From DATLED01 sp035525495 (lineage in GTDB: Bacteria > Actinomycetota > Acidimicrobiia > Acidimicrobiales > CADCTF01): DNA of 59,551 bases. The position numbers and the translations under genes were made by a program. The notes under the pieces are model-generated. The model was not told the origin of the DNA and did no database searches. It was given only the letters and a program-made list of their open reading frames with translations. This document shows positions 33,142 through 41,110 of the stretch, one piece after another. The number at the start of each line of letters is the position of its first letter. Within the stretch, counting starts at the first letter, position 1. The DNA lies in the NCBI GenBank assembly GCA_035525495.1, contig DATLED010000043.1:1-59551 (forward strand), in the 5' to 3' direction.

Positions 33142-33645
33142 TCAGCTCGCGAAGTCCTCCGGCCGGATGTCCTCGATGAAGCGCTGAAACTGCTCGATGA
33201 CCTCCTCCTGCTCCTCCTCGGGCTCCTCGTCCTCCTGGATGACGTAGGCCTCGGCGTCGAGCAGCGCTTCCTCGGCATGGATCGGCGTGCCCAAGCGGAC
33301 CGCCAGCGCGATCGCGTCGGACGGACGGCTCGAGACCACGTAGCGCCGGCCATCGCGGATCATGCGGATCTCCGCGTAGAAGATCTTGTCGACGAGCTCG
33401 GTGATGACGATGGCCTCGACGTCGACCTCCAACCCGTGGAGCAGATCGCGCAACAGGTCGTGGGTGAGCGGACGGGGCGGCTCGATCCCCTGGATGGCCC
33501 GGGCGATCGCCGTCGCCTCCTCGGGGCCGATGAGGATCGGGAGGGTCCGGCCCCCGGCGGGATCGCCGGTCGCTTCCTTCAGCATCACGACGGGGACGTT
33601 GTCGGGCATCGAGACTCGGATCGACGCCAGCGTCATCTCGACCAC
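33142..33645 (-). CDS. DUF151 bifunctional-nuclease-family protein
   Basis: A 167-residue protein whose central block LPILIGPEEATAIARAIQGI, PRPLTHDLLRDLLHGLEVDV and SRPSDAIALAVRLGTPIHAE is the DUF151 signature, as in mycobacterial Rv1829. Some members show RNase/DNase activity in plants; the bacterial role is unknown. The last ~35 residues are very acidic (EEPEEEQEEVIEQFQRFIED). TAGTGT ends six bases before GTG 33645, so it may have its own leaderless start although it lies inside the run. Confidence 0.9.
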   Translation of the reverse strand: MVEMTLASIRVSMPDNVPVVMLKEATGDPAGGRTLPILIGPEEATAIARAIQGIEPPRPLTHDLLRDLLHGLEVDVEAIVITELVDKIFYAEIRMIRDGRRYVVSSRPSDAIALAVRLGTPIHAEEALLDAEAYVIQEDEEPEEEQEEVIEQFQRFIEDIRPEDFAS

Positions 33646-33654
33646 ACGAAGACA

Positions 33655-34215
33655 CTACCCCCCGTAGAGGGCTTCGACATGGGCGCCGGGGTCTCCTCGG
33701 AGCACCTCCAGATCGCCGGCGACGACGTGGTCGAGGTTGCGATAGCGGCCGGCGAAGTCGAGTCCGTACCCGAGGACGAACTCGTCGCCGATCTCGAAGC
33801 CGACGTGCGCCAACGGCGTCGGCACGATCCGCCGCACCCGCTTGTCGAGGAGCGTGCATGCGCCGAGCGATCTCGGTGACCGGCCGCCGAGCTCACGGAG
33901 CAGGTAGGTCAACGTCAACCCGGTGTCGACGATGTCCTCCACGATCACGACGTCGCGGCCGTGGACGTCGGTGTCGAGATCCTTCACCAACCGCACCCGC
34001 CCGCTGTCGGGTGCGTACGCCGAGATGGCGAGGAAGTCGACCTCGGCCTGCACCGTCATCGCCCGGACGAGGTCCGCCACGAACGGCACCGACCCCTTGA
34101 GGACGGCGACGAGCAGCACGCCGTCCTCATGCGCCGCCGAGAGCTCGGACGCGACCCGTCGGACGCCCTCGTGCAGCTCCACCGACGTCAGCAGGACCTT
34201 CGGTGCTCCGCTCAA
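33655..34215 (-). CDS. hpt: Hypoxanthine phosphoribosyltransferase
   Basis: A 186-residue purine-salvage enzyme that converts hypoxanthine/guanine and PRPP to nucleotides. LLVAVLKGSVPFVADLVRAM is the pyrophosphate loop, VVIVEDIVDTGLTLTYLL the PRPP-binding motif, and the C-terminal GDEFVLGYGLDFAGRYRNLD motif is diagnostic. The start is TTG 34215 in a TTGA overlap with the MerR stop. It sits between the two MerR genes, where mycobacteria have none. Confidence 0.92.
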   Translation of the reverse strand: MSGAPKVLLTSVELHEGVRRVASELSAAHEDGVLLVAVLKGSVPFVADLVRAMTVQAEVDFLAISAYAPDSGRVRLVKDLDTDVHGRDVVIVEDIVDTGLTLTYLLRELGGRSPRSLGACTLLDKRVRRIVPTPLAHVGFEIGDEFVLGYGLDFAGRYRNLDHVVAGDLEVLRGDPGAHVEALYGG

Positions 34216-35015
34216 CCGCCGGTGTGGTCCTTGAGGGCCATCCGCAGCATCGCCGCCCGCAGCCCCTGGCCGAGCTTCCCCAACTCGACCAGCGTGTCGA
34301 CCGCCTGGCGACGCGCCTTCGGATTTCGCTGCTTGAGCATCGGCATCACCAGCTGCTCGAAGAACCCGGCCTCGCGCTCGGCCGCCGTCTTGTACATCCG
34401 GAGGTGGCGGGCCTCGACCCCGAAGCGCATGAAACCGGCGGCGAGGTTGGCGACGATCAGCGACTCTTCGTCGAAGTACGTGGTGCCGCCGACGGGACGC
34501 CCGGCAACCAGCCCGTAGCGCTGGAGCTCGCCGAGCTCGACCGCGGTCAGCCCGCACGCCGTCGACAGCTCCTCGAGCGTCATCGACACGCCGGTGTGGA
34601 CGACCTGCAACGGGTTGACCATGTCGGCGACCGGCGACGGGATCGGCGGCGCCGGACGGGCGGGCGACATCACCGGCGCAGCCAGCCGCGGATCCGCCCC
34701 CTCCTCGGGCTCCGCAGGTGGCGTCGACGCCGCGTCGGCGACCGCCACTCCTCCCCCACCCTCGTCACCGTCGTCGACGCCCAGTCGGCCCTTGATCACC
34801 TTCAACGGCAGGTACTGCTCGCGCTGCTGGCGCAGGATCCATCGCAACCGCTCGACGTCCGGGTCGTAGAACTTGCGGTACCCCGACGGCGTCCGCTCCG
34901 GGTCGAGCAGACCTTGGCTCTCGAGGAACCGGATCTTCGAGATCGTCAGGTCCGCGAACTCCGGGCGGAGCAGGGCGAGGACCTCGCCGATCGACAGGTA
35001 GGCGCGCTCGGGCAC
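34212..35015 (-). CDS. MerR-family regulator (Rv1828-like)
   Basis: A 267-residue regulator with a MerR helix-turn-helix (YLSIGEVLALLRPEFADLTI, SKIRFLESQGLLDPERTPSG). A long Pro/Ala linker (~85-135) separates it from a second, effector-like helical domain (MTLEELSTACGLTAVELGEL, LRMYKTAAEREAGFFEQLVM). The architecture matches mycobacterial Rv1828, which lies next to garA. The sensed signal is unknown. GTG 35015 is 15 bases after the GarA-like gene. Confidence 0.88.
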   Translation of the reverse strand: MPERAYLSIGEVLALLRPEFADLTISKIRFLESQGLLDPERTPSGYRKFYDPDVERLRWILRQQREQYLPLKVIKGRLGVDDGDEGGGGVAVADAASTPPAEPEEGADPRLAAPVMSPARPAPPIPSPVADMVNPLQVVHTGVSMTLEELSTACGLTAVELGELQRYGLVAGRPVGGTTYFDEESLIVANLAAGFMRFGVEARHLRMYKTAAEREAGFFEQLVMPMLKQRNPKARRQAVDTLVELGKLGQGLRAAMLRMALKDHTGG

Positions 35016-35029
35016 CGGGGTTCGGACCC

Positions 35030-35518
35030 CTACCCGACGTCGGTGCCGGCCGCCAGGAACACCAGCTTGAACTTCCCGATCTGGACCTCGTCGCCGTTCT
35101 GCAGCTTGGCCTCCTCGATCCGATCGCGGTTCAGGTAGGTGCCGTTGAGGGACCCGACGTCGCGCACGACGTACCCGCCTCCGGCCGAGCGCGCGATCTC
35201 CGCGTGGCGACGGGAGACCGTGATGTCATCGAGGAAGATGTCGGAGTCGGGGTGACGACCGGCGAGCACGACCTCCTTGTCGAGGACGTACTTCGACCCG
35301 GCGTTCGGTCCCCGCTTCACCCAGAGGAGCCCCGCGCCATCGGGCATGTCAGGGACGTTGAGGACCTGCTCCTCGGAGGGGTCGCCGGCGTCGATGGGCG
35401 CGAACGTGATCGTCGTCGGCTCCTCGGCGGCGTGCCCGAGGACGTGGCCGCACGACGAGCAGAAGTTCGATCCCGGCGGGTTCTTGTGTCCGCAGTTGTT
35501 GCAGAAGACGTCAGCCAC
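35030..35518 (-). CDS. FHA-domain protein (GarA-like) with zinc ribbon
   Basis: A 162-residue protein. Cys6, Cys9, Cys20 and Cys23 form a zinc ribbon at the N terminus. The FHA domain is nearly the same as GarA/OdhI: LLWVKRGPNAGSKYVLD, AGRHPDSDIFLDDITVSRRH (Arg88, Ser102, His105) and DVGSLNGTYLNRDRIEEAKL. GarA binds and inhibits 2-oxoglutarate dehydrogenase and related enzymes when not phosphorylated. The N-terminal ETTS phosphosite of GarA is not obvious; EEPTTITFAPI (residues 32-42) is the nearest stretch. TACCGT ends seven bases before GTG 35518. Confidence 0.9.
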   Translation of the reverse strand: MADVFCNNCGHKNPPGSNFCSSCGHVLGHAAEEPTTITFAPIDAGDPSEEQVLNVPDMPDGAGLLWVKRGPNAGSKYVLDKEVVLAGRHPDSDIFLDDITVSRRHAEIARSAGGGYVVRDVGSLNGTYLNRDRIEEAKLQNGDEVQIGKFKLVFLAAGTDVG

Positions 35519-35525
35519 CCGGCAA

Positions 35526-35531
35526 ACGGTA
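35526..35531 (-). promoter_or_regulatory. Probable -10 box of the leaderless FHA gene
   Basis: On the minus strand TACCGT ends seven bases before GTG 35518, inside the 57-base gap after gcvH. Confidence 0.5.
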
Positions 35532-35576
35532 CACGCCAAACCTCAACCCTCAACAGGAGGTGAAGGTCGGGGCCTG

Positions 35577-35957
35577 CTAGGCGATCAGCGCCTGGTAGGC
35601 GCCAGCGTCCAGCAGGGCCTCGAAGGCGGCGGGATCCGAGGGCTCGATCGTGCAGATCCAGCCCTCGCCGTAGGGGTCCTCGTTCAGACGCTGCGGCGCG
35701 TCGGCGAGCTCGTTGTTGACCTCGACGACGGTGCCGGCGACCGGCGCATAGATGTCCGACACGGACTTCGTGGACTCGACCTCGCTGAAGGAGCCGCCCG
35801 CCTCGACCTTCGCCCCGGGCTCGGGCAGCTGCACGAAGACGACGTCCCCCAGCGCGTCCTGCGCGTAATCCGTGATCCCCATGCGGACCCGACCGTCCTC
35901 CTGACGGATCCACTCGTGGTCGGACGTGTAGCGGAGGTCCTCGGGCACGTTGCTCAT
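35577..35957 (-). CDS. gcvH: Glycine cleavage H-protein
   Basis: A 126-residue lipoyl carrier that shuttles the aminomethyl group between P- and T-proteins. Lys64 in SEVESTKSVSDIY is the lipoylation site, and LRYTSDHEWIRQEDGRVRMG and VAGTVVEVNNELADAPQRLN are typical. The operon context gathers H, T and both P subunits in one direction; the L-protein is not in the window. ATG 35957 is the first start. Confidence 0.95.
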   Translation of the reverse strand: MSNVPEDLRYTSDHEWIRQEDGRVRMGITDYAQDALGDVVFVQLPEPGAKVEAGGSFSEVESTKSVSDIYAPVAGTVVEVNNELADAPQRLNEDPYGEGWICTIEPSDPAAFEALLDAGAYQALIA

Positions 35958-35968
35958 GGATACGGAAT

Positions 35969-36706
35969 CTACTGGCTCGGCTTCGCCGGGCGGGCGGCGT
36001 CGAAGCGCGGAGCGCGGACCAGCGCGGGCAGCTGGACCTCGACCCGGCGGGCCACGTCGACTCGGACCCCGCGAATCGTCGAGACGGCGTCGACGGCGCC
36101 ACCGGGGATCTTCAGGCCGCCGTCGAGAGTGGCCGGCTGGCCGATGGCGGCGATGCGGTACGGCGCCGTCAGGGGCGCGCCGTCGACCGTGATCCTGCCC
36201 TCGCGCTCGGCGAAGGCGGTGGCGACACCGATGCGCACGTCGTTGACGGCGATGGCCTCGGCACCGGCGTCGCGGAGCTCCTGGACGACGTCGATCAACG
36301 CGTCGTAGGTGAGGGACCCGTTGCTGTCGGTGATCGTCATCACGACCCCTGGACCGGTGACGGGCGTCGTGCCGGCCAGCACCTGGAGGTTGCGCAGCTG
36401 CTCATCGGCGGATGCCGCCGCCGCCGTCTCGTCCCGCGAGGACCGCCGCAGGTCGCTCAACTGGATCCGGAGCTCGGCGATCTCGCCCTGAAGGGCGTCG
36501 GCCTCCGAGTTCAGGTCGGCGAGGATGCGGGCGAGGTCGCCCTCGGACTCGGCCTCGAGCGGTGCCCGTTCCGCCTGCTGGCCCTGGAGCTGCCCGACGA
36601 GGAGGAAGCCCACGACGGTCGCGGCGACGGCGAGCAACATGGGTCGCGCGACGCCCGCCCGGAGGCGCCGCAGGAGGCCGGGCGCGGCGGCGAGAGGTGC
36701 CGTCAC
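35969..36706 (-). CDS. DUF881 membrane protein (Rv1825-like)
   Basis: A 245-residue protein: an N-terminal membrane helix (PMLLAVAATVVGFLLVGQLQ), a coiled coil (ILADLNSEADALQGEIAELR, then IQLSDLRRSSRDE) and the DUF881 domain (GTTPVTGPGVVMTITDSNGS, DAGAEAIAVNDVRIGVATAF, YRIAAIGQPATLDGGL). It is an extracytoplasmic anchored protein of unknown function conserved beside sbp and gcvH in actinobacteria. The start is GTG 36706. Confidence 0.86.
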   Translation of the reverse strand: MTAPLAAAPGLLRRLRAGVARPMLLAVAATVVGFLLVGQLQGQQAERAPLEAESEGDLARILADLNSEADALQGEIAELRIQLSDLRRSSRDETAAAASADEQLRNLQVLAGTTPVTGPGVVMTITDSNGSLTYDALIDVVQELRDAGAEAIAVNDVRIGVATAFAEREGRITVDGAPLTAPYRIAAIGQPATLDGGLKIPGGAVDAVSTIRGVRVDVARRVEVQLPALVRAPRFDAARPAKPSQ

Positions 36707-36719
36707 CGAGACTTGACCA

Positions 36720-37046
36720 TCATCCGCCGAAGAGTCGGCGCCGCAGGGCGGCGAGGTTCTGGAAGATCCGGATGCCGAGGACGACCACCACCGCCGTCGT
36801 CAGGTCCACCGACAGTTGGTCGCCGAGCCACACCAGGCCGGCGGCGACGACCGCGTTCGTCAGAAACGCGAGGACGAAGACGCGGTCGTTGAACGTGTTC
36901 TCGACGTAGGCGCGCACGCCGCCGAACGAGGCGTCGACGGCCGCGACGACCCCCATGGCGACGTAGCGGGTCAAGTCCGCGGGCACGGTCGGCCGGAGGA
37001 CGAGCGCGAGCACGGCCCCGATGACGAGACCGACGAGCGCGAACAC
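36720..37046 (-). CDS. sbp: Small basic protein, DUF1290 (Sbp-like)
   Basis: A 108-residue hydrophobic protein of the DUF1290/small-basic-protein family. RYVAMGVVAAVDASFGGVRA and TNAVVAAGLVWLGDQLSVDL are the family blocks, with three to four membrane segments and an end LFGG. In Bacillus sbp lies near the division genes. Here it is flanked by two DUF881 genes, matching mycobacterial Rv1823-Rv1825. The start is GTG 37046. Confidence 0.88.
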   Translation of the reverse strand: MFALVGLVIGAVLALVLRPTVPADLTRYVAMGVVAAVDASFGGVRAYVENTFNDRVFVLAFLTNAVVAAGLVWLGDQLSVDLTTAVVVVLGIRIFQNLAALRRRLFGG

Positions 37047-37049
37047 CGC

Positions 37050-37763
37050 CTACGTCGCCCCGACCGGCGTCGCCGTCGAGATCGCCACTCGACCGGTGTA
37101 CCCCGGGACCGAGACGGACGGACGCTCGGACACGCTGAACCCGAGGCCGAAGAGTTCCGTCCAGCGCTCGAAGCGGCGGGCGATGGCGCTGGCGGCGAAG
37201 GCGGCACGGTCGGCGCCGATGGCCGACACCCGATAGGGCGGGCTCAGCGGCCGGAAGTTGACGACGATCGTGCCGCCGGCGGCGCGGATGGGGGTGGTCG
37301 CAACGAGCCGGCTGTCGTTCACGGCGACGGCATCCGCGTCGGCCGCCCACAGCTCGTTCACCACGAGTTGCAGGTCGCTGTCGTGGATCTCGTAGGCGCC
37401 GGCCTCCTCCGCCGAGGGTGGCTCACGGTCCGACGGCGACAACGAGACGACGAGCCCCGGACCACGCAACGGGACCGTCCCCGCCAGTAGGGCGAGGTGG
37501 TCGGCCGCAGCGGCCTCAGCGGCGTCAGCGCTGTTGGCGCGGTTGGCCCGGCGCTGCGCCGCGGCGACGTCCGCACGGAGCGTCTCCACCGCGTTGTCGA
37601 GGTTGTCGACCAGGTGCCGGCGATCGCCGATGAGCGACACGAGCTCCGCCTTGCGTGGCGCCGCCTTCTGTCGCTCTGCCTGTCCGGTGGCGACCGCCGT
37701 CACGACGAGGAACCCCAGGAGCCCCACGACCGTGGACAACGTCAGGAGGCTGCGATCCGGCAC
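37050..37763 (-). CDS. DUF881 membrane protein (Rv1823-like)
   Basis: A 237-residue paralogue of the DUF881 gene downstream, with an N-terminal membrane helix (LLTLSTVVGLLGFLVVTAVA), a coiled coil (VDNLDNAVETLRADVAAAQR) and the DUF881 domain (GTVPLRGPGLVVSLSPSDRE, ADADAVAVNDSRLVATTPIR, YRVSAIGADRAAF). It is probably an extracytoplasmic coiled-coil protein. GTG 37763 lies 13 bases from the upstream gene and its stop is 3 bases before sbp. Confidence 0.86.
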   Translation of the reverse strand: MPDRSLLTLSTVVGLLGFLVVTAVATGQAERQKAAPRKAELVSLIGDRRHLVDNLDNAVETLRADVAAAQRRANRANSADAAEAAAADHLALLAGTVPLRGPGLVVSLSPSDREPPSAEEAGAYEIHDSDLQLVVNELWAADADAVAVNDSRLVATTPIRAAGGTIVVNFRPLSPPYRVSAIGADRAAFAASAIARRFERWTELFGLGFSVSERPSVSVPGYTGRVAISTATPVGAT

Positions 37764-37776
37764 AGGCTCGATTGTG

Positions 37777-40266
37777 TCAGCGGATCATGTGGCGGATGCG
37801 CCGGGTGTACTCGTGCACCAGGGCCTTGGCCTCGCGATCGCTCGGTCCCTCGGCCCACACATGGGTGACGGGGTCCTCCGGGTCGGGCAGCACGAGGATC
37901 CATCCGTCGTCCCGGAGGACCTTGACGCCATCGACGAGCACGAGCTCCTCGGTCGACGTCTCGACGAGCGTCCGCATGACGAGGCCCTTCTGTTCCCACG
38001 GCGTCGGAACGACCTCGTGGGCGACGTGGGTGCGGGGCGTCGACTCGACGATCTTCGAGAGGCGCAGTCCGCTCCGAGCGAGAAGGGCGAGGAGGTTGAC
38101 GAGCGTCGCCGTGGCGTCGTAAGCGGGCAGGAACTTCGGGAAGATGAACCCTCCCTCCTGGCTCGCTGCGAGGTCGACCTCACCTTGAGCCGCGACTTCC
38201 ATGAGGTGCGCCGTGGACAGCTTCGTCCAGACGATCTCGGCGCCATGCGATGACGCGAAGCGCTCGACCTCGCGGCTCACGGACACGGGCACGGCCACCC
38301 TCACCTGGTCGTCGCGGGTGACGCACACCAGGTGCAGGATCGCGAAGAGCGCCTCGTCGTCGGTCAGGACGTGGCCGCTGTCGTCGATGATCGTGATGTG
38401 CTCCCCGTCGGGGTCGAGCACGGCGCCGAGGTGGGCTCCGGCGCTCCGGACGAGGCTCCGGACGTTCTCCGCGTGCGCCAGCCGCTCGAAGCCGGCGGCC
38501 CCGGCTGTGGCGGCGTACGGGTTGACCGCCAGGACGTCGGCGCCGAGCTTGGCGAGCACGCTCGGCATGACGAAGCTCGTCGACCCGTAGGCGTAGTCGA
38601 GGACGACCTTGAACCCGCCGGCGCGGATGGCGTCGGCGTCGACCGATGCCATGAGTGCGGCGGTGTAGAACTCCAGCGCTCGCGGAGGAAAGCCGAGATC
38701 GCCGATGTCTGCGGCGAAGGCGCGACGGAAGTCCTCGCGGTAGTAGAGGCGCTCGATCTTGCGCTGCGTCCCCTCATCGATGTCGATGCCCTGGGCGTCG
38801 AAGAACCGGATGAGGACCGCCTGGGGGTCGTTCGGGTCGAGACGCACCGTGATGCCGCCGCGGCTGCGCTGGCTCCTGACCTGGAATCGGGTCACGGGGA
38901 CGGGCGCGACCTCGAGGTCGTCCACGTTGATGCCTGCCGCGTTGAGGCCGACCATGACGGCGCGCTTGAGCGTCCGGGCGGCGCGGCTCGAATCGCGCGA
39001 GGTCGTGACCGTCGTCCCCTTCTTCAGCGTCGTTCCGTAGGCCATCGCCATCCGGAGCGCCAGCTCGGGGCTGATGTCGACGTTCGCGAGGCCCCGCACG
39101 CCGAGCCGGCCGAACAAGTGACGCGCGCCTCGAGATTCCCAGACGATCGACGAGTTGATGACCGCGTTCGCCTCGACGGTCTTGAAGGGGTACACCTTCA
39201 CGGACGGGTTGATGACGGCGTGCTCGCCGACGAAGCACTCGTCGCCGAGGACGACGCCCTCCTCGCAGCGGGCGCCCTTGCGGAGGTCGCTGCTACGACC
39301 GACGACCGCGCCGCGGAGGCGAACGCCGGCGTCGAGGTAGGCGTTGTCGTGGACGATCGCCCGCTCGAGGTAGGCGTCTGGCCCGACCATCACGTTGCTG
39401 CCGAGGACGGTGTACTCGCGGATGTGGGCGCCCGCCTGGATCCGGCAGTAGTCGCCGATGACCGCCGGGCCCTCGACCTTGGCCGCGGGGTCGACCTCGG
39501 AACCCTCGCCGAGCCACACGCCATGGCCCATCTCGAAGCCGTCGATGTGGATGTCGACCTTGCGATCGAGGATGTCCTGGTGCGCCTTGTTGTAGGCCTC
39601 GAGGGTGCCGACGTCCTCCCAGTACCCGTCGGCGACGTACCCGAAGACGGGCTTGGACTCCTCGAGCAGCTGGGGGAAGACCTCGCTCGAGAAGTCGACG
39701 GGGGTGCCCGCGTCGATGTAGTCGAAGATCTCCGGCTCGAGGACGTAGATCCCGGTGTTGATCGTGTCGCTGAAGACCTGTCCCCACGTCGGCTTCTCGA
39801 GGAAGCGCTCGATCGAGCCGTCGTCGTTGGTGATCACGATGCCGAACTCGAGCGGATTCTCCATCGACTTGAGCCCGATGGTCGCCATCGCGCCCTTGTC
39901 CTCGTGGAACTTCACGATGGCGGAGAGGTCGATGTCGGTCAGCACGTCGCCGGAGATCACGAGGAAGCGCTCGTCCTCGAGCTCCTGCATCGCGTTGCGA
40001 ACCGAGCCCGCCGTCCCGAGCGGCGTCTCCTCGCTCGCGTAGACCATGCGGACGCCGAACTCCGAGCCGTCGCCGAAGTAGTTCCGGATGGTGTTGGCGA
40101 GGAAGGCGACGGTGACGACGATGTCCTCGAAGCCATGCTCCTTCAGGAGCTCGACGATGTGCTCCATCATCGGCCTGTTGGCGATGGGCATCATCGGCTT
40201 CGGCTGGTTCGAGGTCAGCGGGCGCAGACGGGTCCCCTCACCGCCAGCCATGATCACGGCCTTCAC
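37777..40266 (-). CDS. Sugar nucleotidyltransferase fused to a degenerate phosphomutase domain
   Basis: An 829-residue fusion. Residues 1-~235 are a nucleotidyltransferase (MKAVIMAGGEGTRLRPLTSN, Lys23 in QPKPMMPIANRP). Residues ~250-375 are left-handed beta-helix hexapeptide repeats. Residues ~380-829 have a phosphoglucomutase/phosphomannomutase fold. The first part should make a sugar nucleotide, GDP-mannose in annotated relatives. In the mutase part the phosphoserine loop TASHNP is replaced by TVRLDPNDP (residues 473-481) and the metal loop DGDADR by DPDGEH (618-623), so mutase activity is unlikely. It overlaps the upstream pgsA gene by four bases. Confidence 0.88.
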   Translation of the reverse strand: MKAVIMAGGEGTRLRPLTSNQPKPMMPIANRPMMEHIVELLKEHGFEDIVVTVAFLANTIRNYFGDGSEFGVRMVYASEETPLGTAGSVRNAMQELEDERFLVISGDVLTDIDLSAIVKFHEDKGAMATIGLKSMENPLEFGIVITNDDGSIERFLEKPTWGQVFSDTINTGIYVLEPEIFDYIDAGTPVDFSSEVFPQLLEESKPVFGYVADGYWEDVGTLEAYNKAHQDILDRKVDIHIDGFEMGHGVWLGEGSEVDPAAKVEGPAVIGDYCRIQAGAHIREYTVLGSNVMVGPDAYLERAIVHDNAYLDAGVRLRGAVVGRSSDLRKGARCEEGVVLGDECFVGEHAVINPSVKVYPFKTVEANAVINSSIVWESRGARHLFGRLGVRGLANVDISPELALRMAMAYGTTLKKGTTVTTSRDSSRAARTLKRAVMVGLNAAGINVDDLEVAPVPVTRFQVRSQRSRGGITVRLDPNDPQAVLIRFFDAQGIDIDEGTQRKIERLYYREDFRRAFAADIGDLGFPPRALEFYTAALMASVDADAIRAGGFKVVLDYAYGSTSFVMPSVLAKLGADVLAVNPYAATAGAAGFERLAHAENVRSLVRSAGAHLGAVLDPDGEHITIIDDSGHVLTDDEALFAILHLVCVTRDDQVRVAVPVSVSREVERFASSHGAEIVWTKLSTAHLMEVAAQGEVDLAASQEGGFIFPKFLPAYDATATLVNLLALLARSGLRLSKIVESTPRTHVAHEVVPTPWEQKGLVMRTLVETSTEELVLVDGVKVLRDDGWILVLPDPEDPVTHVWAEGPSDREAKALVHEYTRRIRHMIR

Positions 40267-40871
40267 GGAGCGGTTCCTACCCCCTTGGCCCGTCCCTCAC
40301 GGAGGGCCCGCAGGGCGATGGGGACGTAGAGCGCGAGGGCGTACCAACTGAGCAGGATCCCGGGGACGGCGAACACCCATCCGAGGGCGGTGGCGGTGTG
40401 TCGCCAGCCCAGCTGCTCGTCGCCGCCGGCGAGGAAGAACGGGAAGGCGAACAGGTTGCAGAACGTCCCGGCCTTGCCGAACCACGTGACGTCGATGCGG
40501 CGCGCGCCGAGGGCGGCGAGACCGATGGTGGCGAGCGAGATCAGCACCTCCCGGACCAGGACGAGCGTCGCCACCACGATCGGGACGGCGCCCTCGATGA
40601 GGATGCACCCGATACCGACGAAGAGGAGCAGGCGGTCGGCGACGGGGTCGAGGACCTTGCCGAGCGTCGACACCTGCTTCCATCGCCGGGCGATGAAGCC
40701 ATCGACCCAGTCCGTCGCACCGAGGGCGCCGAGGAGCCAGGCGGCGGCGTACTCGTTGTCCGTGCCGAAGAGGAGCCACACGAAGAGCGGCAGGCACGCG
40801 AGGCGGACCATCGTGATCACGTTCGGGACCGTGAGGATCCGGTCCTCACCCACCTCGGTCGTGTCGCTCAC
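40263..40871 (-). CDS. CDP-alcohol phosphatidyltransferase (PgsA-like)
   Basis: A 202-residue membrane enzyme that transfers a phosphatidyl group from CDP-diacylglycerol to an alcohol. The motif DGx2ARx8Gx3Dx3D is complete in DGFIARRWKQVSTLGKVLDP (completed by VAD). Six membrane helices are predicted. It lies at the start of the run where mycobacteria carry pgsA2 (Rv1822), so phosphatidylglycerol- or inositol-phosphate synthesis is possible; the alcohol is not determined. TAGCAT ends six bases before GTG 40871. Confidence 0.88.
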   Translation of the reverse strand: MSDTTEVGEDRILTVPNVITMVRLACLPLFVWLLFGTDNEYAAAWLLGALGATDWVDGFIARRWKQVSTLGKVLDPVADRLLLFVGIGCILIEGAVPIVVATLVLVREVLISLATIGLAALGARRIDVTWFGKAGTFCNLFAFPFFLAGGDEQLGWRHTATALGWVFAVPGILLSWYALALYVPIALRALREGRAKGVGTAP

Positions 40872-40877
40872 GACCGG

Positions 40878-40883
40878 ATGCTA
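40878..40883 (-). promoter_or_regulatory. Probable -10 box of the leaderless pgsA-like gene
   Basis: On the minus strand TAGCAT ends six bases before GTG 40871. It is the first promoter of the 12.8-kb minus-strand run. Confidence 0.55.
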
Positions 40884-40927
40884 CGACCATCCACCATCCC
40901 GATCCCCGCGTTCGCGACACTTCGACC

Positions 40928-41110
40928 GTGGATCTGCGGGATGTCTTGGATGACTACGTCGTGACGGCGGTGCCGGGACGCGACGCGCTGCTGTCCGTCG
41001 AGTGGTCCGAGGCCGACGGCGATGTCGACGAGTCGGACGAGACCGACGGGCCGCTGACCCTCGCCATCCTCGACGACTACCGGATCACCCGGGTGCCGAA
41101 GGCTTCCTAG
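40928..41110 (+). CDS. Short hypothetical protein with internal repeat
   Basis: A 60-residue acidic protein starting at GTG in the gap divergent from pgsA. It contains two similar segments, LDDYVVTAVPGRDAL near the start and LDDYRITRVPKAS at the end, separated by a run of Asp/Glu (EADGDVDESDETDG). The 3' end overlaps the converging methyltransferase by 26 bases. No family is recognised. The internal duplication suggests it is real, but it could be a chance ORF. Confidence 0.45.
   Translation: MDLRDVLDDYVVTAVPGRDALLSVEWSEADGDVDESDETDGPLTLAILDDYRITRVPKAS

Noticed and set aside
40088..40351. Plus-strand ORF over the GMP/PGM start
   Set aside because: It overlaps the conserved nucleotidyltransferase N terminus on the other strand and has no domain; it is a shadow.
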